Source of the DNA: Pithys albifrons albifrons
Taxonomy: Eukaryota; Chordata; Aves; Passeriformes; Thamnophilidae
Assembly: GCF_047495875.1 (NCBI RefSeq)
Contig: NC_092486.1
Location: 620,001-684,000, forward strand
Direction: 5' to 3'
Length of the DNA: 64,000 bases
The notes below the pieces were generated by a model. The model did not search any database, was not told the DNA's origin, and saw only the letters and a program-made list of their open reading frames with translations. Numbering within the stretch: the stretch's first letter is position 1; each line of letters starts with the position of its first letter. Positions 32,311 to 43,367 of this stretch are shown here, in pieces. The translations under genes and the position numbers were made by a program.

Positions 32311-32640
32311 TAAATCCCAGAATGGGTTGGAAGGACCTTAAAGCTCATCCAGTGCCACCCCTGCCCTGGGCAGGGACACCTCCCACTGTCCCAGGGGGCT
32401 CCAACCTGGCCTTGGACACTCCCAGGGCTGGGGCAGCCACAGCTTCTCTGGGAATCCCAGCCCAGCCCTCCCCACCCTCACAGCCAGAAATTCCTCCCCA
32501 GTATCCCATCTGACCCCCCCTCCTTCACCCATTCCCCCTTGTCCCACCACTCCATGCCCCTGCCCACAGTCCCTCCCCACCCTCCCTCCTGCAGCCACTG
32601 AGGGGCTCCCAGGCCTTTGGGCACAGCCCTGAGTCGCTGT
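32311..32640 (-). mobile_element. CR1 3'-end fragment
   Basis: From AGAATGGGTTGGAAGGACCT through CCTGGCCTTGGACACTCCCA and CCACAGCTTCTCTGGGAATC, this is the antisense form of the CR1 fragments at 28505, 47940 and 48410. Confidence 0.78.
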
Positions 32641-32799
32641 CACTTCTCCAGACTCTGGTTTAGGTTCTCTATTTGGCCCCCAGGGGGGAAGCAGCAGCTT
32701 CCACCTGGGAACTGGATGTGCAAACACTTCCCAGGCCATGAACCACAGCACAGACAGTGCCCCTTTTGCTTCCCATCTCTGCAGAAGCAAAGGTGTTCC
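32641..32799. other. No gene recognised
   Basis: Short spacer before the next array. No feature supported. Confidence 0.4.
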
Positions 32800-33785
32800 T
32801 TTGTCTGGATGCTCCCCTTGTTTGGGGGTCCCCTGATTTGGTGTCCCCTTATCTGGGGGCTCTCATTTTTTTGGGGCTCCCCTTCTTTGGGGTCCCCTTG
32901 TCTGGATGCTCCCCTTGCTTGGGGTCCCCTTATCTGGGGGCTCTTCTTGCCTGGACACTCCCCTTGTCTGGGGGTCCCCCTGTTTGGATGCTCACCTTAT
33001 CTGGGTGCTCCCCTTATGTGAGGGACTCCTTGTTTGGGGGCTCTTTTTGTTTGGATGCTCCCTTTGTTTGGGGTCTCCTGTTTTGGGGGCCCCTTTATCT
33101 GGGGGCTCTTCTTGTCTGGGGTCTACCCCTGCCTGGACACTCCCTTATTCTGGGGCTCCCCATTGCCAGGGGTTCCCCTTGTCCACGGGCTCTCCTTGTC
33201 TGGAAACTCCCCTTGTTTGGGGGTCCCCTTGTTTATGGTCCCCTTATCAGGGGGCTCCCCTTGTTTGGGGGCTCCCTTTGTTTATGGTCCCCTCATCAGG
33301 GGGCTCTTCTTGTTTGAGGGCTCCCCTTGTTTGGGGGCTCCTCTTACCTGGATGTTCCTCTTGTCCTCTTGTCCCCTTTGCCTGGACACTCCCCTTGTTG
33401 GGGGTCCCTTTGTTTATGGTCCCCTTATCAGGGGGCTCCCCTTGTTTGGGTGCTCCCCTTGTTTATGGTCCCCTTGTTTGGGGGCTCCCCTTGTTTGGGG
33501 GTCCCCTTGTTTATGGTCCCCTTATCAGGGGGCTCCCCTTGTTTGGGGGCTCCTCTTACCTGGATGTTCCTCTTGTCCAGGGGCTCCCTTTGCCTGGACA
33601 CCCCCCTTGTTGGGGGTGCCATTGTTTGGGGTCCCCTTACCTGGATGTTCCCCCTGTGTGGATCCTTCCCTTGGCTGGGGGCTCCCCTTGGCTGGTGCTG
33701 CCCCTGCTTGGACATTCCCCTTGTCTGGGGGTCCCCCTGTTTGGGTGCTCCCCTTGTCTGTCCCGGGGCTCCCCTTGCCTGGTGT
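32800..33785. repeat. ~20-bp minisatellite GCTCCCCTTGTTTGGGG
   Basis: About 48 units of (G)GGG(C/T)(T/C)CCCCTTGT(T/C)TGGGGG with variants CTGGATGTTCC, TTTATGGTCCCCTTATCAGG and GCCTGGACAC. The TTTATGGTCCCC plus TATCAGGGGGCTCC pair marks a higher-order block at 33230, 33280, 33415 and 33510. Confidence 0.95.
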
Positions 33786-33944
33786 TACCACCCGCCCCTG
33801 GAAAAGGGGACGGGGTAACCCAGGATTGTTATCAGACTTTCCTTTGGGGAGGATTAAAGGGAAACGACACCAGATAATGGGTGTTTATTTAACAATTCCG
33901 TATAATGTGACATAGAAAACAACCTTGAGGGGAGGGGGGGAAGA

Positions 33945-34235
33945 TGCACAGGGGGGGAAAAGGCAGGAGAAGAGTCCAGAACAGCAAAAAAAATCATAGA
34001 GGGGAGAAAGGCAGGAGAAGAGTTCAGGACAGCAAAAAAAATCATAGAGGGGAGAAAGGCAGGAGAAGAGTTCAGGACAGCAAAAAAAATCATAGAGGGG
34101 AGAAAGGCAGGAGAAGAGTCCAGGACAGCAAAAAAACCACAGAGGTGAGAAAGGCAGGAGAAGAGTCCAGGACAGCAAAAAAAACACAGAGGGGAGAAAG
34201 GCAGGAGAAGAGTCCAGGACAGCAAGGAAAAGGAA
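33945..34235. repeat. ~47-bp minisatellite, about six units
   Basis: Units of AGCAAAAAAAATCATAGAGG, GGAGAAAGGCAGGAGAAGAG and TTCAGGAC joined, with small changes in the last two copies (CACAGAGG). Purine-rich on the + strand. Confidence 0.95.
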
Positions 34236-34481
34236 AAGATGAGAATGAAATGTGCACAAATTCACCACCCAGGGACCAGCGTTGCATCTCAGCAGCCCTG
34301 CAGGCCACGGTCTCCATCTGCAGGTGGAGGGGGCCAGGAGCAGAACCCCAAAGCCCCAAAGTCACCAGTCCCTCTGCACACCCTCAGCAGGCCCTTTGCA
34401 CCCCCCCGAGGCAGGGGGTGTTAGAGGTAAAATTGACCAAATTATTGAGGCTGATACTCAAAACTTAATTTTTAGTAATTT

Positions 34482-34640
34482 GTGTGTGTGTGTGGGCTCA
34501 GCTTTGCTGAACAAGGATTTGGGCAGGGCTGTCCCCACGGGCCCTCCCAGCCTGCGCAGATTTGGGCAGGGCTGTCCCCACGTGGGTGCCCTCCCAGCCT
34601 GCGCAGTGGATTTCAGGTGAGGCTCAGCGTGCGCAGAACT
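34482..34640. repeat. (GT)n and two-copy ~50-bp repeat
   Basis: A short GTGTGTGTGTGTG run at about 34482 is followed by two copies of ATTTGGGCAGGGCTGTCCCC ... CCTCCCAGCCTGCGCAG in direct succession. Confidence 0.75.
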
Positions 34641-34720
34641 GGCCCCACCGTTTCAGTCCTGAGGTTCATCTGCCACGGCCGAGCGAGCCTGGACGGTGCC
34701 AGTGAAGTCCTCAGGACTAG

Positions 34721-34835
34721 AACCTACAGCCCCGGCATTGCCCAGGAGGTCTCCCATCCAAGTGCTAATCCGGGGCTGACCCTGCTGAGCTTCCGAGACC
34801 TGACGGGATCGGATGTCAGGGAGGCATTAACTGCC
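34721..34835 (-). pseudogene. 5S rRNA-like sequence (pseudogene or 5S-derived SINE head)
   Basis: On the minus strand, 115 nt collinear with 5S rRNA can be read. TCTCGGAAGCTCAGCAGGGT corresponds to the A-box region, ACTTGGATGGGAGACCTCCT to the C-box region, and CTGTAGG to the 3' end. Substitutions are scattered (GCTAAGCAGG becomes GCTCAGCAGG) and the 5' ~15 nt are poorly conserved. No T-run terminator follows the 3' end (GGTTCTAGTCC), so correct pol III termination is unlikely. It could be a retrocopied 5S gene, the head of a 5S-derived SINE, or a 5S piece within an LTR-type repeat. Confidence 0.82.
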
Positions 34836-35665
34836 TTTTAGTAACTTATTGCAACAACAATAGACCAATAATTCACCGCAGCAATGATTAGACAAATAAG
34901 CAAACAGGACATCCCAGGAAATGTCCTGGGTGACCAGCTGGAGGGCCCAGTGCTCCCAGCCAGCTCACAAAGGATAAAGTTGTAGGCTTGGTTTTTATAG
35001 ACTATGATGGTTCTTCTTTTTAGCTTGGTTTTTCCATGACTGATAATGTCTTAGTCTCTGTTTTTAATTAGTTCCTCCCAGCCTTGGCTTGTGATGGCTC
35101 CTGATCTTCATCTCATCGGGCTCGTGATAGCTCGAGCTGTTCACCTCTGTGAAGGTTTGGCTCTGTTGCTGGGGGGTTGCCTTCTTTGATTGGACATAGA
35201 GTGGTCTTAGGGTGGTGTTCAGGCTCTTCTCCTCATGCCCAGTTCCCAGGTATGAGACTCCTGTACCCAGCATTGCACAATATGCTAAAAACAGCCCATT
35301 CTGTGCTTTAAGCCTTGCAAGTTCCTCAAAGGGGTGAGCACAGTCACAATGACATGACAAACTTTGCTTTATTAAAACTAATACCAAAACTTTATATTAA
35401 ATCATTAACTCAATTTAACAAGGAAATTTTATATTGATCACTCATCTGTTACAGGGAGTGTTTCCATGAAGTGGCATCACCAGCTGGGCTGTGAACCCCC
35501 AGTATTCTCCCACCTTTCAAGGTGGGCACAGGGTTCATGTGGAGGGCAGGGTAAGGCTCTTCTTGCCTCTTCAGGGCTTGGCACTTTTAGTGCTGGAGGG
35601 AGGGATGGGCCCAACTGCCCATCAGGGGTATAATGCAAAAGTCAAAAGCCTGCAAAGTCTCTTAG
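34836..35665. other. AT-richer unassigned segment
   Basis: AT-richer than its flanks, with TTTATTAAAACTAATACC near 35369. It could be an old retroelement remnant joined to the 5S-like sequence, but no element boundary or domain is recognised. Confidence 0.35.
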
Positions 35666-36376
35666 AATGCACAGGGTGGCTGGAGAGCAGCCAGGCAGAG
35701 GGACCTGGGGGGACTGAGGGACAGGAAGCTCAACAGGAGCCACCAGTGTGCCCAGGTGGCCAAGAAGGCCAAGGGGATCCTGGCCTGGATCCAAACTAGC
35801 GTGGCCAGCAGGCCCAGGGCAGTGACCCTTCCCCTGGACTCTGCCTTGGGGAGGCCACACCTTGAGTGTTGTGTTCAGTTCTGGGCCCCTCAGTTGAGGC
35901 AAGAGATTGAGGGGCTGGAGCGGGGCCAGAGAAGAGCAACGAGGCTGGAGAAGGGACTGGAGCACAAGTGCTGTGGGGAGAGGCTGAGGGAGCTGGGGGG
36001 GTTCAGCCTGGAGAAGAGGAGGCTCAGAGGTGACCTCAGCACTGTCTGGAACTGCCTGAAGGGAAGTTGTGGCCAGGTGGGGGTTGGTCTCTTCTCCCAG
36101 GCACTCAGCAATAGGACAAGGGGGCACGATGGGCTCAAGCTCTGCCAGGGGAAACTGAAGTTGGAGAGCAGAAAGAAATTCTTTGCAGAGAGAGTGCTCA
36201 GGGATTGGAATGGGCTACCCAGAGAGGGGGTGGATTCCCCATCCCTGGAGGGTTTGAACCTGAGCTTGGCCGTGGCACTGAGTGCCATGATCTGGTAAAG
36301 GGACTGGAGTTGGACCAAGGGTTGAACTTGATGATCTGGGAGGGCTTTTCCAACCCAATCCATTCTGTGATTCTAA
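35666..36376 (+). mobile_element. CR1 LINE copy 3 without the insert
   Basis: Starts near GCACAGGGTGGCTGGAGAGC and ends at CATTCTGTGATTCTAAATC. An open + frame at 35756-36298 encodes [52 protein letters not shown] and [14 protein letters not shown] without interruption. This is the C-terminal domain of CR1 ORF2. It lacks the 168-bp insert seen in copies 1 and 2 and so shows the ancestral arrangement. It lacks the catalytic core and cannot be active. Confidence 0.93.
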
Positions 36377-36394
36377 ATCATCAACCGTTTCAGT

Positions 36395-36575
36395 CTCTGA
36401 CACCTGGACACTCCCCTTTCCTGGATGCTTTTCCTGTTTGGATGCTCCCATTGTCTGGATTCTTCCCCTGTCTGGATCCTTCCCTTTTCCAGGGCCTCCC
36501 CTCATCCCAGGGCTCCCCTTGTGTGGCCGTTCCCCTTTTCCAGGCTCCCTTTGGCCAGGGGGCTCCTTTCCACCA
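36395..36575. repeat. Detached block of the 32.8-33.8 kb minisatellite family
   Basis: Units TGGATGCTCCCATTGTCTGG, TGGATCCTTCCCTTTTCCAG and GGGCTCCCCTTGTGTGGCC match the family at 32800-33785. CR1 copy 3 ends about 20 bp upstream. Confidence 0.8.
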
Positions 36576-36899
36576 CCACAGACCAACTGCAGACACGACT
36601 TTGCCAGCCCCTCTTTGTGCCCTATTTATTAACCATCCCTTTGATCCTCTCTGGGACGTTTTACTGTCACTGGCACATTTTATTCTCTCATTTTACACTC
36701 TCTGGCACATTTTACTCTCTAGTCCATTTTTCCCTCTCTATCCCATTTCCCCTCTCCAGTCCATCTTCCCCCTCTATCCCATTTCCCCTCCCCATTCCCA
36801 CATTTCCCAGCCCCACCAGCACCAGCCCTTCCCGGACTCGGGGCTGTTTTTCCCTTCTCACTCCTCTCCCTCCCAACTCCCCTCCATCTCCTTCCTGCC
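36576..36899. other. No gene recognised
   Basis: T/C-rich sequence with loose CATTTTACTCTCT and CCCATTTCCCCTCTCC repeats. No exon is supported. Confidence 0.4.
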
Positions 36900-37622
36900 C
36901 TGCCCAGTTTTTGTCAGGCCCTCCCAGCCAGGCCCCCCATCCGTGCCTCCCCCAGCCAGGGCCCCCCATCCGTGCCACCCCCAGCCAGGCCCCCCCATCC
37001 GTGCCACCCCCAGCCAGGCCCCCCCATCCGTGCCACCCCCAGCCCGGGCACCCCATCCGTGCCACCCCCAGCCCAGGCCCCCCATCCGTGCCACCCCCAG
37101 CCAGGCCCCCCATCCGTGCCACCCCCAGGCAGGCCCCCCATCCGTGCCACCCCCAGGCAGGCCCCCCATCCGTGCCACCCCCAGCCAGGCCCCCCCATCC
37201 GTGCCACCCCCAGCCAAGCCCCCCATCCGTGCCACCCCCAGCCCGGGCACCCCATCCGTGCCACCCCCAGCCAAGCCCCCCATCCGTGCCACCCCCAGCC
37301 CGGGCACCCCATCCGTGCCACCCCCAGCCCGGGCACCCCATCCGTGCCACCCCCAGCCAGGCCCCCCCATCCGTGCCACCCCCAGCCCGGGCACCCCATC
37401 CGTGCCACCCCCAGCCAGGCCCCCCCATCCGTGCCACCCCCAGCCAGGCCCCCCATCCGTGCCACCCCCAGCCCGGGCCCCCCATCCGTGCCACCCCCAG
37501 CCCGGGCACCCCATCCGTGCCACCCCCAGCCAGGGCACCCCATCCGTGCCACCCCCAGCCCGGGCCCCCCATCCGTGCCACCTCCAGCCCGGGCACCCCA
37601 TCCGTGCCACCCCCCATTCCCT
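36900..37622. repeat. ~27-bp C-rich minisatellite CCATCCGTGCCACCCCCAGC
   Basis: About 26 units of CCATCCGTGCCACCCCCAGC followed by CAGGCCCCC or CCGGGCACC. One CpG (CCGTG) sits in every unit. The array ends about 340 bp upstream of the tetraspanin start codon. Confidence 0.97.
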
Positions 37623-37789
37623 CCATCCCGGGGTTCCAGGAGCGAATTCCTCCCGCTTTTCCCACATTTTTGCCTTCCGCTCCCCCCTTCGCTGCGGGAT
37701 TTCAGCTCCCCACCAGCGAGGGCAGATTTTGCAGCACATTCTCTGCCCAAATCCTGCTGGAGATGCCCCGTTTTTTTTGGGATGCCCAT

Positions 37790-37963
37790 TCCCTGCCCGG
37801 CCAAGCCGAGCCCAGCCCCGCAAAGGGTTAAGGCAGAGCCGGAGCGGGACCTGCCCCGAGCGGCTCCTGCCCCGAGCGCGGCCGCGGGCGGGACTTGGCC
37901 CGAGCTCTGCCGCTTCCAGCCCTGCTCCTGGGCATGGGATTCCCTCTGGAAGCAGCTCCAAGG
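37790..37963 (+). promoter_or_regulatory. CpG-rich promoter and 5' UTR candidate of the tetraspanin
   Basis: CpG density rises sharply just before exon 1, including GAGCGCGGCCGCGGGCGGGA at about 37874-37893 with a GC box (GGGCGG) and a NotI site. No TATA box is evident, which fits a CpG-island promoter. The transcription start cannot be fixed from sequence alone. Confidence 0.5.
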
Positions 37964-38053
37964 ATGGCCCCGGAGCGTTCCCGGTGCCGCAATTCCCACC
38001 TCTACTACTACGGCATCAAGTTCGCCCTCTCCGCCTACTCCACGCTCTTCTCG
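37964..38053 (+). CDS. TSPAN15: Tetraspanin (TSPAN15-type), exon 1
   Basis: Encodes 30 residues, MAPERSRCRNSHL then YYYGIKFALSAYSTLFS, the short cytoplasmic N-terminus and first half of TM1. Tetraspanins are four-pass membrane proteins that organise partner proteins; TSPAN15 is known as an ADAM10 partner. The exon ends at TCG/GTAGGT (donor 38054), phase 0. Joined to exon 2 it reads [16 protein letters not shown], which continues TM1 as in TSPAN15. I chose the ATG at 37964 because it has A at -3 and G at +4 and gives the N-terminal length usual for TSPAN15. An in-frame ATG at 37934 would add ten residues. A TSPAN15 paralogue cannot be excluded. Confidence 0.68.
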
Positions 38054-38124
38054 GTAGGTGCTCCCGGCTTTTCCCCACCCTTCCCGCTGCTTCCACCTTT
38101 CCCGGTGTTTTCCCTCCCAAATAT

Positions 38125-38545
38125 CCCTCCAGGGGGTTGGACTTGGCTTTTCAAAGTCTGAATTTCCCCACCCCACCATGGGTCGGATTTGACTTTTCAG
38201 GGTCCCACTTTCCCTCCTGAGTGTTGGATTTGGCTTCTCAAAGTCTGAATTTTTCCCCTGTGTGTTGGATTTGGTTTTTCAAAGTCCGAATTTCCCCCCA
38301 AGGGTTGAATTTGGCTTTTCTGAGTCAGAATTTCCCCTCTGAGTGTTTGATTTGGCTTTTCAAAGTGCGAATTTCGCACCCATGGGTTGGATTTGACTTT
38401 TCAAAGTCTGAATTTCCCCCCCCCGTGGGTTGGATTTGGCTTTTCAGGGTCCAGATTTTCCCCTGTGGGTTGGATTTGGCTTCTCAAAATTTGAATTTCC
38501 CTCCTGAGTGTTGGATTTGGCTTCTCAAAGTCCTGATTTCCCCTC
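38125..38545. repeat. ~40-bp minisatellite at the start of intron 1
   Basis: About ten units of GGTTGGATTTGGCTTTTCAA followed by AGTCTGAATTTCCCC and a variable C run or TGAGTGTT. It begins about 70 bp after the exon 1 donor. Confidence 0.93.
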
Positions 38546-39992
38546 CTGAAGCATCAAATCCCTCGTGCTCGGGGCTGGCTGGGTCCAAAAGATGCAATTT
38601 TGGGGGGGAAATGTGGAGTTTGGTGGATTTAAAAGCTCATCCCTGGGATTTTCCTTCCTCCTGGAAATCCCTTGGGACAGAGAGTCACATTTTGAGGCAT
38701 TTGGAGCATAAACCCCAAGGAAATTCGGTGTTTTTCACCCCCCAGTTAGGTCAGACCTCCCCCTGCCCTTCTCAGCCATGAAGCAGGGGAGCTTTTATCC
38801 ACTTTTATAACTGAAAAAATTAAAATTAAAGCCGATTTGAGGCAGTTTGGAATCACTGAACTCTGGTCAGGACTTCCCTGTGGGAGCAGGGGAGGGGGGA
38901 GCAAAAAATCCCACAGGCCTTTGGGGTAAAGATAAAGATATTTTTGGGGCTTCATCTTAATTAATGCTGCCCCATGTTCAGAACTGTTTCCCCTCAGGGC
39001 CAACGGGCTCGTTCCTGCGCTGGGTGTGGGGCTGAGCACAGAAAGAAATACCTGGGGAGGGCGGGAGGGCTTTTCTTGCCCTGTTTATTTGTTTTTGTGA
39101 TGATTCCACCCGTGGGGAGGGCAGGGCTCGCCCTCCCCCTCTGGGGGTGGCACTGAAAAACTTGTGCCCAGAAAGAACCAAAAAAGGGTTTTTTTTTGAG
39201 AACATCTCCCCGATTTCCTCGTGGCTGGTGGGTGGGAAGGTCCCCAAAAAGGGTGAGGAGGGTGTGAGAGCTCCAGGGGGTTCCCACTGCAGCCTCCAAG
39301 CCCCCCCAAATCCAGATTCCTTCCCCATTTCTGGCTGGTTTGACGACATTTGACAGCAATAATTTTGGCTCAGAATTGACCTGGGGGACCCCCGAGGGTT
39401 TGGGTTCTCCAGACTGCCCTGGGTTTGAGGTTCTGCAGGTGCTTGGGAGCTGCTGAAGGGTTGGGAGGAGGCTCAGGGGTTGATCCTCATTAACCTCACC
39501 CGGAGTTGGGGCTGTGCTTTGGGAACAGGAATTCCCAATGGGATAATTTCATTTCCAGTGAAGTTCTGGAGGGGCTCAGGGGTTGGATCCACTCATCATT
39601 TCCTAAAGAGTGGAAAACAGCAGGAAAAAGGCCCCTGGAATTGCTGTCCCCCCCTCCTGCCTCCAGCCCTGGTGCTGCTTCCAGAGGGATCCAGAGAATC
39701 CTGGGATTGGGCAGTGCCAGGGAACGTTTCAGCCTGACCTATTTCTGCCCTCTTTCACTGGCACATGTTGGCACCACCAAGTGAATTCCCTGGAGCTGCC
39801 CCAGCCCTCAGGGCCAGGCTTGGCCCTGGAAAAATGTGCTCCAGGGAACAGGACTGGGGAGGAACTTCCCTTTCCTGGAGGCTTTGAGAATTCCAGAGTG
39901 AAAATCCAGTGGAGAAGGAGTGGGGGTGGCACCACAAAGGACTGGGGAGGTTTGGAGGTCAGAGGGTTGTCCCAGCCCACAAAAACATGGAA
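38546..39992. other. Intronic, no feature recognised
   Basis: About 1.4 kb without arrays inside intron 1. Open frames on both strands lack recognisable domains. A T-rich run lies near 39187. Confidence 0.4.
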
Positions 39993-40390
39993 TTAGTGCC
40001 CCCAGATCCTTCCCAGTGCTTTCATTACAGCTGGAAAAATCCCAAGGGATGAGCCTGAGAGTGGCTTTAAACCAGACTTGGAGTGGGTTTGGTTTTGTAG
40101 AACTGGTTTTAATGCTCCTGGAGGAGTCAGTGGAGCAAAGACTTGGAGTTTTCTTTCCAAAGGGAAACTCTCCTTTCCTTACTTTTTGCATGGATTTCGT
40201 GCCCCCAGATCCTTCCCAGAGCTTTTATTATAGCTGGAAAAATCCCTGAGGGAACAAGGGATGAGCCCAAGAGTGGCTTTAAACCAGAGTTGGGGCAAGT
40301 TTGGTTTTATAGAGCTGGTTTTAATCCTCATGGAGGATTCAGTGGAATTTTCTTTCCAAAGAGAAACTCTCTTTTCCTTTTCTTCCTTCC
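39993..40390. repeat. ~205-bp tandem duplication
   Basis: AGTGCCCCCAGATCCTTCCC at about 39997 and GTGCCCCCAGATCCTTCCCA at 40200 start two diverged copies. Both contain AGAGTGGCTTTAAACCAGA and TTTTCTTTCCAAAG(G/A)GAAAC. The second copy has an extra GAGGGAACAAGG. Confidence 0.88.
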
Positions 40391-41102
40391 TCCCTAAAAT
40401 TGGAAAAGGACATTTTAATGGGCCCTCAGAAAAGCTGCTTGTCCCATTCCTGTGCTCTGGTGGCAGCTCAGCCTCCTGTGGTGCCCTTGATCCCTGTGTG
40501 ATTAATCCCAAAGTTCTCCAACCCTTTCTAGATCCCATTTTTGAGGCCCTTTGGGGGGAATCCACACCCAGAGGAGACTCCTCATTTCCCCTGGAAAATA
40601 AGGGAATAAATAACAAAGAGCCCCTTTGGATCCTGCTGGGGAGGAGCAGCTGTGCCCTGTGCTGGTGTGGAGCCTCTGGGGCCGGGCAGGGTGGCACTGC
40701 TGGCACAGGAGGCTTTGGGAATTAATTTGGCACCGCTGCCCACCCAGGCTGGGACTGAAGTGCTGCCCCACCCGTCAGCCCCTCGTGGGGCTCTGCCCTC
40801 ACCCCGTCCTGAGTGGGCTCAGGGGTGGAGGTTTGGGTGTCCTGAGTGAGGAGCAATCCCTGACTCACCCAGCTGATGCCAATCCCTCTGGGAAAAGCCC
40901 CTCCTGGTGGTTGGTCCTTGGCAGGGCGTGGGGCTGTGCTGGCACCTCTGGGGTCATGGTGGGGTTTGTCCTCAGGGTGGGTCAGTTGTGGCACTTGAGG
41001 CTTTTGGGGACAGGGGGAATGTGGCACCTCGTGAGGTTTGGTGGGGAGTGGCCTCAGGTGGTGGGGCTGGAGGAGGAGGAGGGGCTGGAGGGGCTGAGGA
41101 AG
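40391..41102. other. Intronic, no feature recognised
   Basis: Mixed sequence between the 205-bp duplication and the CR1 composite. GAGGAGGAGGGGCTGGAGGG words near 41070 pass into CR1. No exon is supported. Confidence 0.4.
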
Positions 41103-42034
41103 GGGCAGGAGGGGCTGAGGGAGCTGGGGGGGCTCAGCTGGAGAAAAGGAGGCTCAGGGGGGACCTTCTCCCTCTTCCCAACCCCTTGTCAGGAGGGGGG
41201 AGCTGGGGAGGGTCGGGCTCTGCTCCAGGATCAGGGACAGGAGGAGAGGGAACAACCTCAGGTTGGGCCAGGGCAGGGGCAGGGGGATATTGGGGAAATT
41301 CCTGCATGGAAAGGGCTGTCCAGCTGGCACAGGAGTGGAGTGCCCATCCCTGGGGGCACTGAACATCCCTGTGGGGACATGGGCAGTGGTGGCCTTGGCA
41401 GTGCTGGGGAACAAGGGAACTCCATGACCTTAGAGGGCTTTTCCACCCTAAACCATTCCATGATTCCATGAGAAACATCCCACCAGTTTGGTCGGGCTCT
41501 GCCCCAGGAACAGGGACAGGAGAGGGAATGGCCTCAGGCTGTGCCAAGGGATGTTCAGGCTGGACCCTGGGGAAATTCCTGCATGGAAAGGGCTGCCCAG
41601 CTGGCACAGGAGTGGAGTGCCCATCCCTGGGGACACTGAACATCCCTGTGGATGCAGCACTTGGGGACATGGGCAGTGGTGTCCTTGACAGCACTGGGGA
41701 ACAGGTGGACTTGGTGACCTTAGAGGGCTCTTCCAAACCAAACAAGTCTGGGGATCTGTTCCATCACTCTACGACTCACTGTCCCCTGAACAGAGAGATG
41801 GCTCCATGGGATGGACATCAGAAGGAATTTCCTCATGGAAAGGGTGGTCAGGCATTGGCACAGCCCAGGGAGGGTTGGAGTGCCCACCCCTGGAAGTGCC
41901 CAAGGAACACCTGCAGGTGGCACTCAGAGCTCTGGGCTGGGCACAGGGTGGTGGAGATCAGTCCAAGCCTGGACTTGATGATCTTGAAGGTCTTTTCCAG
42001 CCTCAGGAGCTCTGGGATTCTGGGATTTGCAGCA
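41103..42034 (+). mobile_element. Composite of three CR1 tails, plus orientation
   Basis: Reverse-complement counterpart of 6779-7648 with the same three CR1 ends in the same order. Their termini lie near 41455 (CCTTAGAGGGCTTTTCCACC), 41740 (CCTTAGAGGGCTCTTCCAAA) and 42000 (TTGAAGGTCTTTTCCAGCCT). Linker sequence between tails is also shared, for example GGGATCTGTTCCATCACTC. This shows that the whole composite was copied, not assembled twice. Confidence 0.88.
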
Positions 42035-42164
42035 CAGGTCAGGATTTGGCACATCCCTTGTGGCATTGAGTGGTGTCTCTGTGCCAGAGCCAAGTCCTGA
42101 AGGGACCAGAGTGGTGCCAGGAGAGCTCCCAACCCCTGAGACGCCTCTCAGGTTGAGCTGCGAG

Positions 42165-42660
42165 CTCAGCCCACCCCTGGCACCCCCAATCCTGCCACCC
42201 CACCCCCCTGGCACCCCCAATCCTGCCAGCCCACCCCCCTGGCACCCCCAATCCTGCCAGCCCACCCCAAATCCTCCAGCCCAGCCCAAACAGTGCCAGC
42301 CCACCCCCCTGGCACCCCAAATCCTGCCAGCCCACCCCAAATCCTGCCAGTCCACCCCAAATCCTGCCAGCCCACCCCAAACAGTGCCAGCCCACCCCCC
42401 TGGCACCCCAAATCCTGCCAGTCCACCCCAAATCCTGCCAGCCCACCCCCCTGGCACCCCAAATCCTGCCAGTCCACCCCAAATTCTGCCAGCCCACCCC
42501 AAACAGTGCCAGCCCATCCCTCTGGCACCCCAGTCCTGCCAGCCACCCCATTCTGCACCCCAAATCCTGCCAGCCCACCCCCCTGGCGCCCCAAATCCTG
42601 CCAGCCCACCTCCAATCCTGCCAGCCCATCCCCCTGGTATCCCTAACCCTGCCAGCCCTT
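42165..42660. repeat. C-rich minisatellite CCAGCCCACCCCCCTGGCAC
   Basis: Units of AATCCTGCCAGCCCACCCC with CCCTGGCACCCC or CAAACAGTG inserts, period about 20 or 31 bp. Two unit lengths alternate. Confidence 0.93.
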
Positions 42661-42694
42661 TCAAAATGCCATTTCCAGGTCTCTAAGTGACTGT

Positions 42695-42935
42695 GGCACC
42701 GGTGGGGCAGAGATTGGCACTGGTGGGGCAGGGATTGGCACTGGTGGGGCAGAGATTGGCACTGGTGGGGCAGAGATTGGCACCGGTGGGGCAGGGATTG
42801 GCACTGGTGGGGCAGGGATTGGCACTGCTGGGCCAGGGATGGGCACCAGTGGGGCAGGGATTGGCATCCATAGGAGAGTGATTGGCACCAGTGGGGCAGG
42901 GATTGGCACCTGTGGGACAGGGATTGGCACCAGGA
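42695..42935. repeat. ~21-bp minisatellite GATTGGCACTGGTGGGGCAG
   Basis: About 11 units of GATTGGCAC(T/C)GGTGGGGCAG, with GGATTGGCATCCATAGGAG and similar variants at the right end. Confidence 0.95.
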
Positions 42936-43367
42936 ATTCCCACTTTCAGCCCTCCCAGGTGCCACCCGCTCACCCAGGTGTGCCAGGGAGGCAAACCAGC
43001 CCCTGTACCATCCTGCCAGGAGACCTTTGGTGGGGAAGGTCTCCAGGACCTCCTCAGCCCTCAGGGAAAAGCTCTCCTTAAACTTCCAGAGCTGTACCAA
43101 CACCCAGGAGATGGAATTCTGGGGTTGGAATTCCCTCTTTTCCAGGCCCTGAGGAGCTGGTTTGGCTCCTTGGGCACAGAGGGCACAAACAGTCTCGTGC
43201 CAGTGCAGGGAACCTCCAGCCACGGGTTTGGAGGGTGGAAAATCCTTCCTGAGGGAAAGGGCAGGCTGGAAAATCCCAGTTGGTCCTTCCAGACCTCCAG
43301 GAGGACCAAGGGCAGTAAGGAGGGACCTGCCAGGGTGGGGTGGGGTGGGATGGGAGGGCAGGGGGGG
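42936..43367. other. Intronic, no feature recognised
   Basis: Single-copy-looking sequence ending in a G-rich GGTGGGGTGGGGTGGGATGG run just before LTR copy 3. Confidence 0.4.

Noticed and set aside
36205..38220. 671-codon + strand frame rich in Pro and His
   Set aside because: It joins a CR1 end, the C-rich minisatellite and the CpG island in one chance open frame and does not match the tetraspanin frame structure.
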